From: Alphaproteobacteria bacterium
GTDB lineage: Bacteria; Pseudomonadota; Alphaproteobacteria; UBA3830
Direction of reading: 5' to 3'
DNA: 40,373 nucleotides
NCBI GenBank assembly: GCA_025998735.1
Contig: BNWJ01000004.1
Coordinates: 1 to 40,373 of the forward strand
The first letter of the stretch is position 1. Every line of letters starts with the position of its first letter. This document shows, in pieces, positions 7,896 to 17,405 of this stretch. Below the pieces are notes generated by a model. That model was not told the DNA's origin. It was given only the letters and a program-made list of their open reading frames with translations, and ran no database searches. Both the position numbers and the translations under genes were made by a program.

Positions 7896-9283
7896 GTATT
7901 TCTGTGAGTGAATTAGAAAGCATAATCGTTTCCATTAGCCGCATGATTTGGGGAGTCCCATTGATTGCGGCTCTTTTGGGAATAGGAATCTACTTTTCCT
8001 TTAAATTGAAATTTTTGCAGGTTACGCATCTGAAATTAGCCCTAAAATACGTCATTGGCGGTGACAAGCAATCGGATGAGCATCACATTGGAGATATCTC
8101 GAATTTCGCATCGCTTTGTACAGCTTTGTCCGCCACAATAGGAACCGGAAACATTGTTGGGGTCGCGCTGGCAATTACCACCGGAGGCCCGGGAGCCCTG
8201 TTCTGGATTTGGATATCTTCGTTTTTCTGCATGATCCTCAAATATGCAGAAGGCGTTCTGGCCATAAAATATCGCACAGTTGGAAGCGATGGAAAAATGT
8301 CCGGCGGTCCCATGTATTACATCGAAAAGGGACTCGGAAATAAATTTTTTGCGCGATGGTTTGCGTGGGGTGGAGTCGCTGTTGCTTTGGTTGGAATCGG
8401 AACCATGACTCAAACAAACACCATAGCCTCCGCCGCCAATTCATTTGGCATTCCAAACATATTGACAGCTGCGCTAGTGGGAATTGCTGTCGCAGTAATC
8501 ACCATCGGCGGAATTCATCGGATTGCGTATATTTCAGAAAAAATAGTTCCGCTAATGTGTGTATTTTACGTTGGCGCGGCAATCCTAGTATTGATTATGA
8601 AAGCAAATTTCATTCCTAACGCGATATCTCTAATATTTATCGGAGCATTTTCTCCGGAGGCTATTTTCGGTGGAAGCGTTGGTGTCACCTTCATGACTGC
8701 CATCCAGCTGGGAATATGCAGAGGCGTATTCTCTCACGAATCCGGACTGGGAAGTGCAGCAATCGCGTCTGCGGCAGCGAAAGTAGATTCTCCGACAAAG
8801 CAGGGACTCATTTCGATGGTCGGCGCTTTCTTTTCGATAATCGTATGCACCATGACCGGATTGGTACTGATCATCACCAGTAAAGAAACAGGCATCTTCA
8901 CTTCTCAATGCACCATAGACGGAACTCTGCTAACATCTCACGCTTTTGGACTGGGATTGGGAGCTGCAGAGCTGGGAAAATATATCGTTAGCATCGGTAT
9001 TTTATTTTTCGCCTTCACAACTATCATCGGCTGGAATTATTATGGAGAAAAATGCATCCAATATCTTTGGGGAACTAAAGCGATAGCTCCGTACAGGGTT
9101 TTGTTTCTTTTCTTTGTGCTTATTGGTCCGTTTTTCCAAATAGATATCATATTTACGGTAGCAGATATCGTAACCGGATTAATGACCATTCCAAATCTAA
9201 TTGGCCTCATTGGATTGAGAAAAGTAATAGTGGATGAGACATTGTCATTGTGGTTGCAACGCAAGCGGAGAGTTTTCACATAA
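7892..9283 (+). CDS. Alanine/glycine:cation symporter (AGCS family)
   Basis: The 463-residue membrane protein shows the AGCS signatures: CTALSATIGTGNIVGVALAI near residue 75, GGPGALFWIWISSFFCMILKYAE and the later FSHESGLGSAAIASAAAKVDSP. It imports alanine, glycine or glutamine with Na+ or H+. It starts at a GTG inside the stop of the translocase gene. Its final residues (RVFT) and stop codon fall within the miniature element at 9268-9512, so the original C-terminus has been replaced; this end is a variable cytoplasmic tail in the family and function is probably kept. Pairing an energy importer with an amino-acid importer fits host dependence. Confidence 0.93.
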   Translation: MSISVSELESIIVSISRMIWGVPLIAALLGIGIYFSFKLKFLQVTHLKLALKYVIGGDKQSDEHHIGDISNFASLCTALSATIGTGNIVGVALAITTGGPGALFWIWISSFFCMILKYAEGVLAIKYRTVGSDGKMSGGPMYYIEKGLGNKFFARWFAWGGVAVALVGIGTMTQTNTIASAANSFGIPNILTAALVGIAVAVITIGGIHRIAYISEKIVPLMCVFYVGAAILVLIMKANFIPNAISLIFIGAFSPEAIFGGSVGVTFMTAIQLGICRGVFSHESGLGSAAIASAAAKVDSPTKQGLISMVGAFFSIIVCTMTGLVLIITSKETGIFTSQCTIDGTLLTSHAFGLGLGAAELGKYIVSIGILFFAFTTIIGWNYYGEKCIQYLWGTKAIAPYRVLFLFFVLIGPFFQIDIIFTVADIVTGLMTIPNLIGLIGLRKVIVDETLSLWLQRKRRVFT

Positions 9284-9512
9284 ATATAGCACGCAAAGAA
9301 GCTCATTTATCAGCCTAAAAACTCGTTTTTAGCTTCATTAATTCGCTTTTTTGTAATAGACTGATTTATCAGCAAAAACGTGAAAAACGCAGCTCAATTT
9401 TGTCTTCTGTGATGAAGGTATCTGCATTTGTCTTGATATCAGCTGCGTCTATTTTTCTGAAATTTCAAAGTTTTCCGCCAACTTGCTCGACTATATTTGT
9501 CTGAAAACTCTC
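9268..9512. mobile_element. About 240-bp miniature element, copy 1
   Basis: The ends GAGAGTTTTCA and TGAAAACTCTC are perfect 11-bp inverted repeats. The interior is closely similar, in inverted orientation, to 25554-25790 inside fmt. It contains pairing segments around TAAAAAC/GTTTTTA and GAAGCT/AGCTTC that could form strong hairpins. No transposase is encoded. Left, it supplies the end of the symporter gene; right, it truncates an ISAs1-like transposase. Together with the flanking IS there is no intact gene between 9284 and 10800. Confidence 0.8.
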
Positions 9513-10524
9513 ATATTTAGGAGCGCAAAGTCGATGCATATGAAAAATATGCACGGATTAACTCGTTTTACAGTAAAATCTTCCCGGAACGTTGCATCTT
9601 TCACATGATACAATTTATTTTCGATAAACCAATGCTCGCGAATACATTTCACGTATTTTTCCGGCTCGAGTTCTCCATTGGAAACGTAGTAACTCGTTGT
9701 TATAGAAGGTTTTTCGTCGACACCAACTTCTTCTCTAACTTTTGTGACTCTTATGATTTTTCTCAGAAAAGGCCATTCATCTTGCCACTTGTTTAACATT
9801 GGCAATGGTTCGAAAATCTCGTATGTCCGCTGCTCGACACGCCCGTGTTCCTTATCGAAATCATTCTCAATTACAGCTGCAGATTTGCATATTGAGCAAC
9901 CGAACTCTATTTGCTTCAGCAGACTTGGTTGGTTATTTTTCACCTGTGTTATCAGAATTGCTTTTGCATCTTCAGCTGATTCAAAAGTTTTTTTTGGCAA
10001 TGAAGAGCATCTGCAGAAACCACAACTCCCTTCAAATTGAACTTCTGCAGAAATTCCTGAAGCGCTGGAATTTCACTATCTTTTTCGCTTTCCAGTTGCA
10101 GATGGCCTAGAACTTTTTTGCTCACCGCTGAAAAAGCACTGAGAATCTTTGACTCACTTTTGTCTTGCGTTTTTGAGCCGCTTCCGCGCAAAACTTTACC
10201 GTCAAAGCAAATGTGCTCGATCTCCTTCTGATATTCTGATGTATCAGAAAAATATTTCATGAAAACTTGTTCCATATCGGAAAAATCAATGCGTGTAAGG
10301 ATCTTCCATACGCATGATATCGTGGGAGATCTTCCCCATTTGAGCTCAAAAACACTCACTAAGTTATTAAAATTACACTCCATGAAGCGTTGTATATCGC
10401 TATATGTCTTCGCGTTGCTCGCTATCGCAAAAATTGAAAACAATATGATCTCCCACAACTGATATTCTTTCCCGTTAGGTTTGCGATCATCTTTTATCTC
10501 TTTTAACGCATCTATAATTTTCAT
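9513..10524 (-). pseudogene. ISAs1-family transposase, frameshifted and 3'-truncated
   Basis: The N-terminal part (from 10524) begins MKIIDALKEIKDDRKPNGK and includes CFDGKVLRGSGSK and VVSADALHCQK, typical of ISAs1/H-repeat transposases. The remainder is in another frame: KTFESAEDAKAILITQVK through EHWFIENKLYHVKDATFRED and VKRVNPCIFF. The frame change falls exactly on a run of eight A (plus-strand T run near 9989-9997); one extra A would restore the frame. The last residues before the stop at 9491 (MRVFRQI) are encoded by the miniature element, not by the transposase. Inactive, unless slippage on the A run occurs, and even then truncated. Confidence 0.85.
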
Positions 10525-10606
10525 CTCTACTCCAAATATTAAAACTTAATTAATATTCGGAGATTTTATCTCAAAAATCACCCCATATTTCTAGGAAAAA
10601 GCCCTG
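9513..10606 (-). mobile_element. ISAs1-family-like insertion sequence, truncated
   Basis: The transposase-start side has the terminus CAGGGCTTTTTCC (read on the minus strand from 10606). The opposite end is missing because the 240-bp miniature element replaces the last part of the transposase. Confidence 0.7.
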
Positions 10607-10800
10607 GCTGTATCTGAACCCGGACAAAAAATCTATTGAATTATTAACTTTTTTATGTTTCTATACGGATGTATCTTATAGTAATAGTAGATGCGCGTTG
10701 ATTGGTGCGTATGTATCTTGACGTTTTACCACGAAATGGAGTAAAAAGATCCGTGTCGATACATACAGGTGGTTTCGGCATTTGTGGTCTTTGATTTTAT

Positions 10801-10878
10801 GGCGGGTGTAGCTCAGTTGGTTAGAGCGCCAGATTGTGGCTCTGGAGGTCGTCGGTTCGATTCCGATCACTCGCCCCA
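10801..10878 (+). tRNA. tRNA-His (anticodon GTG)
   Basis: The cloverleaf is complete: acceptor stem GCGGGTG pairs with CACTCGC (one G-U), anticodon stem CCAGA/TCTGG with loop TTGTGGC, and T-arm GTCGG-TTCGATT-CCGAT. A G at 10801 can serve as the G-1 characteristic of tRNA-His, facing discriminator C at 10875. The CCA end is encoded (10876-10878). It lies 22 bases upstream of sspB. Confidence 0.95.
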
Positions 10879-10900
10879 CGTAGTTCGTTTGGAGATGATT

Positions 10901-11368
10901 ATGGGTCATTTTAGGTACGATGAGTTGGTTCAGAAAGCGCTCATTGCTGTCGTACGAGAGGTACTTGAAGATGTCTCGGCCAATGGATTGGCGGGGGACC
11001 ACCACTTCTATGTGCGTTTCCGTACGGATCATCCAAAAGCAAAAGTTCCCAATTATCTGAAGGAGCGTCATCCGGAAGAGGTGATGATCATCATACAGCA
11101 TCAGTTTTGGAACTTGAAAGTTTTTCGCGATTATTTTTCGGTGGATCTGAGCTTTGGTGGAATACAGGAAACGTTGATCATACCATTTTCTGCACTTACG
11201 GCATTTGTGGATCCTTCGGTCAAGTTCGCTCTGCAATTCACTCCATCATTTAATGGTTCAGATTTTCTAGAAGGTGGTCCTAAGAAGGCAAAAGCTGAAA
11301 AGCACGATTCGGATCCAGGAAATGGTGAGGGGAAAATCATAAGCTTTGAGAGTTTTCGCAAAAAATAA
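10901..11368 (+). CDS. sspB: ClpXP adaptor SspB, alphaproteobacterial type
   Basis: The 155-residue protein matches SspB-alpha: YDELVQKALIAVVREVLEDV at the start, GLAGDHHFYVRFRTDHP, the core VMIIIQHQFWNLKV and SVDLSFGGIQETLIIPFSAL. It delivers ssrA-tagged and other substrates to the ClpXP protease. The charged C-terminal tail ends GEGKIISFESFRKK, likely the ClpX-docking peptide (the VVxLDxFRKK type in alphaproteobacteria). I chose the ATG at 10901 because GGAG sits six bases before it; an in-frame ATG at 10895 is too close. The next gene follows after three bases. Confidence 0.92.
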   Translation: MGHFRYDELVQKALIAVVREVLEDVSANGLAGDHHFYVRFRTDHPKAKVPNYLKERHPEEVMIIIQHQFWNLKVFRDYFSVDLSFGGIQETLIIPFSALTAFVDPSVKFALQFTPSFNGSDFLEGGPKKAKAEKHDSDPGNGEGKIISFESFRKK

Positions 11369-11371
11369 AAC

Positions 11372-12031
11372 ATGTCAATTTCATTAATTTTAGATACTCT
11401 TTTTATACAGGTAGTTCCTTTTTTCTTTGCAATCGTACTGCATGAGATATCTCATGGAGTTGCCGCCTATTGTCTTGGAGATGACACGGCCAAAAGAGAA
11501 GGACGCTTTAAGCTATACACGCATTTTGATCTCTGGGGATCGCTTATAATTCCAGTGCTTTTGATTTTGGGCCACAGTCCTTTTATAATAGGATACGCAA
11601 AGCCGGTTCCAGTAGATATCAGAAAATTCAAGGATCCAGTCGCGGATATGGCCATAGTCGCCATTGCAGGTCCCCTATGTAACCTGTTGCTTGCCGTAAT
11701 ATCCGCTTGGCTGCTGAAGCACAATTTTGACGTTATGCCTGGAGCATTTCAAAAGTTCAGTGGGTGCTTTATAATGACAAACCTGTCTTTGTTTTTTTTC
11801 AATCTCGTACCGATTCCTCCACTTGATGGCAGTAGAATCGTAGCGGCGATAATTCCTACCGCATGGCTAGAGAAGTACTATGCACTAGAATCGTTTGGAT
11901 TTTTTATTCTGATTGCAGTTGAAATGACTTCTAGATATGTGTCCGGCATTATCGGATACGACGTAAGTCTTTTCCATCTTTTTATAGGAATTCCGGCAAA
12001 TGGAATCCTGCAACGGCTGTTTTCAACGTGA
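11372..12031 (+). CDS. Site-2-type membrane metalloprotease (M50 family)
   Basis: The 219-residue integral membrane protein has the zinc motif HEISHG (about residue 24) in its first helix and the second motif NLVPIPPLDGSRI (about residue 148) carrying the third zinc ligand Asp. It lacks a PDZ domain, so it belongs to the short S2P branch near sporulation factor IVFB-like/YwhC proteins. It probably cleaves membrane-anchored substrates within the bilayer; the substrate is unknown. It follows sspB by three bases, probably in one transcript. Confidence 0.9.
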   Translation: MSISLILDTLFIQVVPFFFAIVLHEISHGVAAYCLGDDTAKREGRFKLYTHFDLWGSLIIPVLLILGHSPFIIGYAKPVPVDIRKFKDPVADMAIVAIAGPLCNLLLAVISAWLLKHNFDVMPGAFQKFSGCFIMTNLSLFFFNLVPIPPLDGSRIVAAIIPTAWLEKYYALESFGFFILIAVEMTSRYVSGIIGYDVSLFHLFIGIPANGILQRLFST

Positions 12032-12106
12032 CGGTGCTTGCAACGCTGACATGTCAATTGTCGTTCCAAAGAAATGAAAAAGTTGAATAAACACCATAAT
12101 CCTAGC

Positions 12107-12439
12107 TTAATTTGACGTGAAATCAATCGTGAGTGGCGCGAGATCATTCTTTATGGTGTCGTAAAAAGCGGGAGAAATAGCATTTAAGTCGATAATATCA
12201 ACTTTAAACGGAAGACAACTTTCCTCGAATTCGTATTGTATCTTTAACAGCACAGAATCCGAAGCCTTTTTCCCACAGCAATCAATAGCCAGATCCAAAT
12301 CAGAAAACTTCTTAGCAGACTGCTTTACACGGGAACCGAAAGCATACACTGCGCAATCTACATCTTTCAAACAGCTCTGTAGTATTTGCATGATTAGTTG
12401 CAGATGCTCTTTTGGGATGTCTATTGTGTCCATTAACAT
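12107..12439 (-). CDS. mntA: MNT-domain nucleotidyltransferase, antitoxin (MntA-like)
   Basis: The 110-residue protein has the minimal nucleotidyltransferase signature GSRVKQSAKKFSDLD, i.e. the GSx10DxD motif, with a further acidic residue (DIID) near residue 86. In HepT-MntA systems this enzyme neutralises the HEPN toxin by adding AMP to a tyrosine in its RX4HXY motif. It overlaps the upstream hepT-like gene by seven bases, the usual operon arrangement. Members of the HI0073 family share the same architecture, so a strict toxin-antitoxin role is inferred from the pair. Confidence 0.82.
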   Translation of the reverse strand: MLMDTIDIPKEHLQLIMQILQSCLKDVDCAVYAFGSRVKQSAKKFSDLDLAIDCCGKKASDSVLLKIQYEFEESCLPFKVDIIDLNAISPAFYDTIKNDLAPLTIDFTSN

Positions 12440-12846
12440 AAATCTTTTGCTTTTTTCTTCAGTTCAGATAAAAAATAAACCGCTTCATCATAAAAATCTG
12501 GCACGATTGAAATTATCGCGTCAGCTTTATCTCCATCGTAGGTATGGGATGTAATGTTTCTTCTCCCCCTATAATCAAGCCATTTTGTTAAATCGCCCTT
12601 TAGCAGTCCTTTTTCATTGGCCGATCTTATCAAGGTTTGGAATGTCATGCCATCGATATTTTCCGAACTATGCTCCGAAACTTCCAAATATCTTTTGAGC
12701 ATTTTAATGCACAGCTCATACGTGTACTCAAAACGCTGAATCACTGAATCTTTTATGAAAGACCTGTTGTCGATGGTAACCTCATTGAGTGCCTCTTCAA
12801 GACTTTTTATTGCTTTTTCAAATGATGTTAAATCCAGAGTCTGCAT
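12433..12846 (-). CDS. hepT: HEPN-domain protein (HepT/HI0074-like toxin)
   Basis: The 137-residue helical protein is of the nucleotidyltransferase substrate-binding (HI0074/TIGR01987) type. It contains RNITSHTY near residue 99, which fits the RX4HXY catalytic motif of HEPN ribonucleases, including the tyrosine targeted by MntA. The gene precedes and overlaps the antitoxin gene. A 71-bp miniature element lies only 22 bases upstream and may carry or interrupt the promoter. No inactivating change is visible. Confidence 0.82.
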   Translation of the reverse strand: MQTLDLTSFEKAIKSLEEALNEVTIDNRSFIKDSVIQRFEYTYELCIKMLKRYLEVSEHSSENIDGMTFQTLIRSANEKGLLKGDLTKWLDYRGRRNITSHTYDGDKADAIISIVPDFYDEAVYFLSELKKKAKDLC

Positions 12847-12867
12847 ATTTTATTTCCTATTCTTCAT

Positions 12868-12938
12868 TAGACCTGTTGCGTAGGCCTATTTTTGGTCCTG
12901 ATAATCAGTGACTCCAAGAGGCTTTTGCAACAGGTCTA
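12868..12938 (-). mobile_element. 71-bp palindromic miniature element, copy 2
   Basis: Exact reverse complement of the copy at 4626-4696 over all 71 bases, with ends TAGACCTGTTGC/GCAACAGGTCTA. It stands just upstream of the hepT-like start codon, in a position to influence its transcription. Confidence 0.85.
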
Positions 12939-13094
12939 TTACTTCACTATGATCACGCCACAACGGACTTCAGTGTACAAAATAAGACAATATTGCTGCA
13001 AGGCTATATACATCTCCAACATGATGTATTGGAAGTTCTGAAAGTTATCAGTAATACACCTCTCATCTATTCGACAACATTTCCGCAAATTTCA

Positions 13095-14537
13095 TCAAAA
13101 ATGTGGGTTGGATGCCTGTGTTGCAGGATCTGGCGCTTCATCAGATTGGAGTGGTATTGCCGGGGTTGCATCATTTTTCATTACTGCCAATAGTAAACTT
13201 GGTTTGCATCGATTGAATCCATATCCTATTTTGAACGGTATACTCACTATGCTGTTTGCTCTATAGAAAGCCGCCATTGAAGGTTGCTTATAATCCTTGA
13301 ACACCCGCACAGCCGGCGCTTCGTAGTTACCAAAAACGTATTTTTGCCATTTTTCACCAAGATCATTAAATGGAACGCCAGTATCGTCCTGCAGAATGAC
13401 CTTCGAATTATCTAGCAGAAATTTTTTGAATTTAGAAAGCGTCCGACTATGTAGAGCGTAAGAAGCGCTTTTTAGATATGTTATAAATGTTCTTTTCTTT
13501 GCAAAACTCATAAAGCTAGCCAGTCGTGAATTAGAATCTGCCAGATTTATTCTCACATAATACACAAATCGTGGAGCACTCTCTTCGTCTTTTTGGCAAG
13601 TAATTCTAACGCAATCCACCATACCAGAAGATCGAGCTACTTCCTGTCCATTTGAATTGATGGACAGCTCCTCCACATTGCTGATGGAAAAGCCAAGTCG
13701 AGCCAACTGCGGAAGAATCAGATACAATGTCCCATTTAGAAAGTTGGTAGATAAATCCTTGGACATTTCCGACGTTATAAAAAAGCCCCTCTGTAGATAA
13801 CTAGAAAACGCTTTTTCTAGGGATTTTAAAGTTTCCGCTTTTCGGATATTTTTGCTTACTTCGCCAAATTTGCCAATGGGTTCTAGTCCAACCAAGATAT
13901 AGGTGTGCGCATCCGGAAAAAATTTAAATGGACACGAGACATCTGGACCACCAAACGGATAAAATACGGTTCGATGGTCTCCTATATGCGGAATTATGTG
14001 CTTTTTAGACCAATCTTCAATAGCGCCAAGACTATTTTCATTTAAATTCTTCCATTTCGTTTCGATGAATTGTCCGTATTCACTGCTATTTTCTGTATCC
14101 ATCCCCGCTAATTTTCTTGCAACAGAGTCGTATATAGCCATTGGATTGCCGGAAACCGTAGAATCTTCCGCCAGAGTTGGGGTAGCGCCAACTGTCTCGC
14201 TAATGGCTTTGCTAATGGCTTCGCCAACGGCTTCGTTATCTGTTTCATCGTGTGCCGATTGCGCTTGCAAAGTTGAAGCTGTAAGAGGGGATGGCGTCAC
14301 GCTGGCTGGAGCAACAACCGTCACTCTGGCCGGAACTATCTTCGATGCTTCAACCTTCTTATTAATGGCCGGAGGTACATCAGCAACTGGGCTCGGATCC
14401 ACATTAGTCGGCTTGCTTTTCTCCTCATAAACATAAGTAATTGTCTCGACGCTCTTATTGCTTTTTTCTACAATACTGCCATCTTTTGTGCATCCACAGA
14501 ACGTGAAGCAGACAAAAGCAAATAATATTCTTTTCAT
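13095..14537 (-). CDS. Lipoprotein of unknown function
   Basis: The 480-residue product starts with a lipoprotein signal peptide and lipobox (FTFCGC, Cys at residue 15-16 region). Residues 30-130 are a low-complexity Pro/Ala/Val/Ser linker. The folded part begins near residue 135 and contains YPFGGPDVSCPFKFFPDA followed by YILVGLEPIG, a pattern I associate with an uncharacterised bacterial family with the FYPFxGPD...FxLEPxG signature. It is probably attached to the inner leaflet side of the outer membrane, or the inner membrane. It is transcribed divergently from mreB. The C-terminal tail (QSDEAPDPATQASNPHF) looks disordered. No function can be assigned. Confidence 0.8.
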   Translation of the reverse strand: MKRILFAFVCFTFCGCTKDGSIVEKSNKSVETITYVYEEKSKPTNVDPSPVADVPPAINKKVEASKIVPARVTVVAPASVTPSPLTASTLQAQSAHDETDNEAVGEAISKAISETVGATPTLAEDSTVSGNPMAIYDSVARKLAGMDTENSSEYGQFIETKWKNLNENSLGAIEDWSKKHIIPHIGDHRTVFYPFGGPDVSCPFKFFPDAHTYILVGLEPIGKFGEVSKNIRKAETLKSLEKAFSSYLQRGFFITSEMSKDLSTNFLNGTLYLILPQLARLGFSISNVEELSINSNGQEVARSSGMVDCVRITCQKDEESAPRFVYYVRINLADSNSRLASFMSFAKKRTFITYLKSASYALHSRTLSKFKKFLLDNSKVILQDDTGVPFNDLGEKWQKYVFGNYEAPAVRVFKDYKQPSMAAFYRANSIVSIPFKIGYGFNRCKPSLLLAVMKNDATPAIPLQSDEAPDPATQASNPHF

Positions 14538-14595
14538 TCGGTTACCATACGAAAGCTAGTTGAAGTTTCTCAAACATAAACCCTTGAGAATATAA

Positions 14596-15702
<1,107 letters not shown>

Positions 15703-15813
15703 CGATGTCTACGACCATGGCGTTTTCTGCTTTGCTGCAGGTTGCATTGTGTGTGAAGGTGCGCGCCGACGTAGAGGACCATATTTTGTGTATTGTATTT
15801 TCATGGATATGAG

Positions 15814-16656
15814 ATGGAGTCGGTTAGTTACGCAAAATGGATATTATCCGGTGAACATACTGCAGTTAGAGGAGGAAAGGCAATAGCTTTCCCATTGTGT
15901 CGTTATAAGTGCACTGTAATCTATGAAGATAGTAATAAGTTAGAGGTAGATGACGATCTTCATAGGAATACGTTTATTACTCTACTAAAGAGAGCCGCTT
16001 TTTTAACCAACAGAGACTTTGAAGAAATTCGCGGGAAATTTATCGTAAAAAACGATATTCCCATAAAATCCGGATTGGGCAGTTCTGCCGCCATATGTCG
16101 AAACATAGCAAATATTTTCAAATATTTGGGATTTTGCGATGATGTTTCATTGCTTGCACGTCAACTGGAAGATGTGCTTCACGGAAAAAGCAGCGGTTTG
16201 GATATCGCAGTAGCTATGCTCAACAAACCCGTCATATTTCAGTATAACAAAGTAGTTGATATCATAGAAAATCCATTTTTATCACATTTAATGCTTACGT
16301 ATTCCGGAAAAAAAGCCACAACATCGAAGTGTATGGATGTTGTATGGAATGTTTTCCATAAAAATAGCCCCCTAGCCATTGAGTTGGATTCAATCATGAA
16401 TCAGGCTTCTGATCTTTGCGAGCAAGGGATAAAATGCGCAGATCTTGACAAATTAAGAAGGGGGATTATTTTGGGGAATGATGTTTTCAATCGATGGGGA
16501 TTGTGTGACGAAAATGTGTCCAATCACATTAGTACATTGATGCGTGATGGAGCCCTTGCTGCAAAACCAATAGGATCAGGACTTGGAGGATATGTCGTAA
16601 GCCTGTGGGAACAAAAACCGCAAGAACATGAGAATATTTGTTTGACTTTGGAATAG
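15814..16656 (+). CDS. mvk: Mevalonate kinase (GHMP kinase)
   Basis: The 280-residue protein has the three GHMP motifs: substrate-side KWILSGEHTAVRGGKAIAFP at the start, the nucleotide loop PIKSGLGSSAAI near residue 83 and the C-terminal PIGSGLGGYVVSL. The stretch LEDVLHGKSSGLDIAVA is typical of mevalonate kinases, including the catalytic Asp. It phosphorylates mevalonate in the isoprenoid pathway. No other mevalonate-pathway gene is present here; most alphaproteobacteria use the MEP route, so this gene suggests acquired or host-mevalonate-dependent isoprenoid synthesis. I prefer the ATG at 15814; an upstream TTG has no ribosome-binding site. Another GHMP sugar kinase activity cannot be excluded. 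Confidence 0.83.
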   Translation: MESVSYAKWILSGEHTAVRGGKAIAFPLCRYKCTVIYEDSNKLEVDDDLHRNTFITLLKRAAFLTNRDFEEIRGKFIVKNDIPIKSGLGSSAAICRNIANIFKYLGFCDDVSLLARQLEDVLHGKSSGLDIAVAMLNKPVIFQYNKVVDIIENPFLSHLMLTYSGKKATTSKCMDVVWNVFHKNSPLAIELDSIMNQASDLCEQGIKCADLDKLRRGIILGNDVFNRWGLCDENVSNHISTLMRDGALAAKPIGSGLGGYVVSLWEQKPQEHENICLTLE

Positions 16657-16705
16657 CCTTATGTATAGGATCACGACTTAGATATGTGTGATTGAGGAAT
16701 GATAA

Positions 16706-16984
16706 ATGACTAAAGATGAATGGGGAATAAAAAGAATATGTCAGGGATGTGGCGTTCGTTTCTATGATTTTAACAAATCTCCTATAATTTGTCCCGCCTG
16801 TGGAGCGCAATTTGATCCGGAGCATCTCTATAAAAGAAAGACAAAGAACTCACAGGAAAAAAGTGATGATGCCGAAAGCATTGCGGTCGATATACCAGAT
16901 GACGACGTTTTGGCTGCCGAAACAGATGATATCGATGATTTGGGTGATGGAGATATCGCACTTGATGATTCTAAAGATAGTTAA
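16706..16984 (+). CDS. TIGR02300 (FYDLN acid) family protein
   Basis: The 92-residue protein has an N-terminal zinc ribbon with two CxxC pairs (ICQGCG and IICPACG) around the family motif RFYDFNKSP, then a basic linker and an acidic, Asp-rich tail. The family is characteristic of alphaproteobacteria and of unknown function. Confidence 0.92.
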   Translation: MTKDEWGIKRICQGCGVRFYDFNKSPIICPACGAQFDPEHLYKRKTKNSQEKSDDAESIAVDIPDDDVLAAETDDIDDLGDGDIALDDSKDS

Positions 16985-16999
16985 TATGCGTTTGCTTTT

Positions 17000-17398
17000 A
17001 TGTTGAAATATAGGTCTTTTTTCATTATTTGCTTTTTGTTGTGTGCGTCACCTGTTTTTCCGGAGGAAACGCCATCTAATGACGATGCCTGCAACAATGA
17101 TTCCATCTGGGACTCGTATCCCATAGAGATATATGATGTCAATATACAAATACTTGATAAAATCAGTGGGAAAACATTTCGAAGAAACATAAAAACAAAT
17201 GAATCTATTAAATTCGGCAATATATCTCTCAAATTGAAAAGATGCTTTAAAAACAGTCCTGAAGACAATAAAGAAATCTACGCGTATATTGAAGTTTACG
17301 AAAATAAAAGACAGATTTTTTCTAACTGGAAATTCGCCTCGCATCAGTCTGTTAATCTTATGGAACATCCGGTATATGATATAAAAATAGAATTTTAG
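17000..17398 (+). CDS. Exported DUF2155 protein
   Basis: The 132-residue product has a signal peptide (hydrophobic residues 6-19, probable cleavage after SPVFPEE) and the DUF2155 features: an acidic start with VNIQILDKISGKTF, the strand NISLKLKRCFKNSPED and the terminal NWKFASHQSVNLMEHPVYDI. DUF2155 proteins are small periplasmic proteins of alphaproteobacteria with no assigned role. It stands between the TIGR02300 gene and dusB, with gaps of 15 and 7 bases, so probably in the same transcript. Confidence 0.87.
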   Translation: MLKYRSFFIICFLLCASPVFPEETPSNDDACNNDSIWDSYPIEIYDVNIQILDKISGKTFRRNIKTNESIKFGNISLKLKRCFKNSPEDNKEIYAYIEVYENKRQIFSNWKFASHQSVNLMEHPVYDIKIEF

Positions 17399-17405
17399 TG
17401 CATAG

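Noticed and set aside
8042..8908. Several antisense frames within the AGCS symporter gene
   Set aside because: Shadows of a strongly conserved coding sequence.
10676..11236. 186-codon minus-strand frame across tRNA-His and sspB
   Set aside because: It reads through the antisense of a tRNA and of a well-supported gene.
13996..14430. 144-codon plus-strand frame opposite the lipoprotein
   Set aside because: Shadow of the Pro/Ala-rich linker; the opposite frame has a signal peptide and lipobox.
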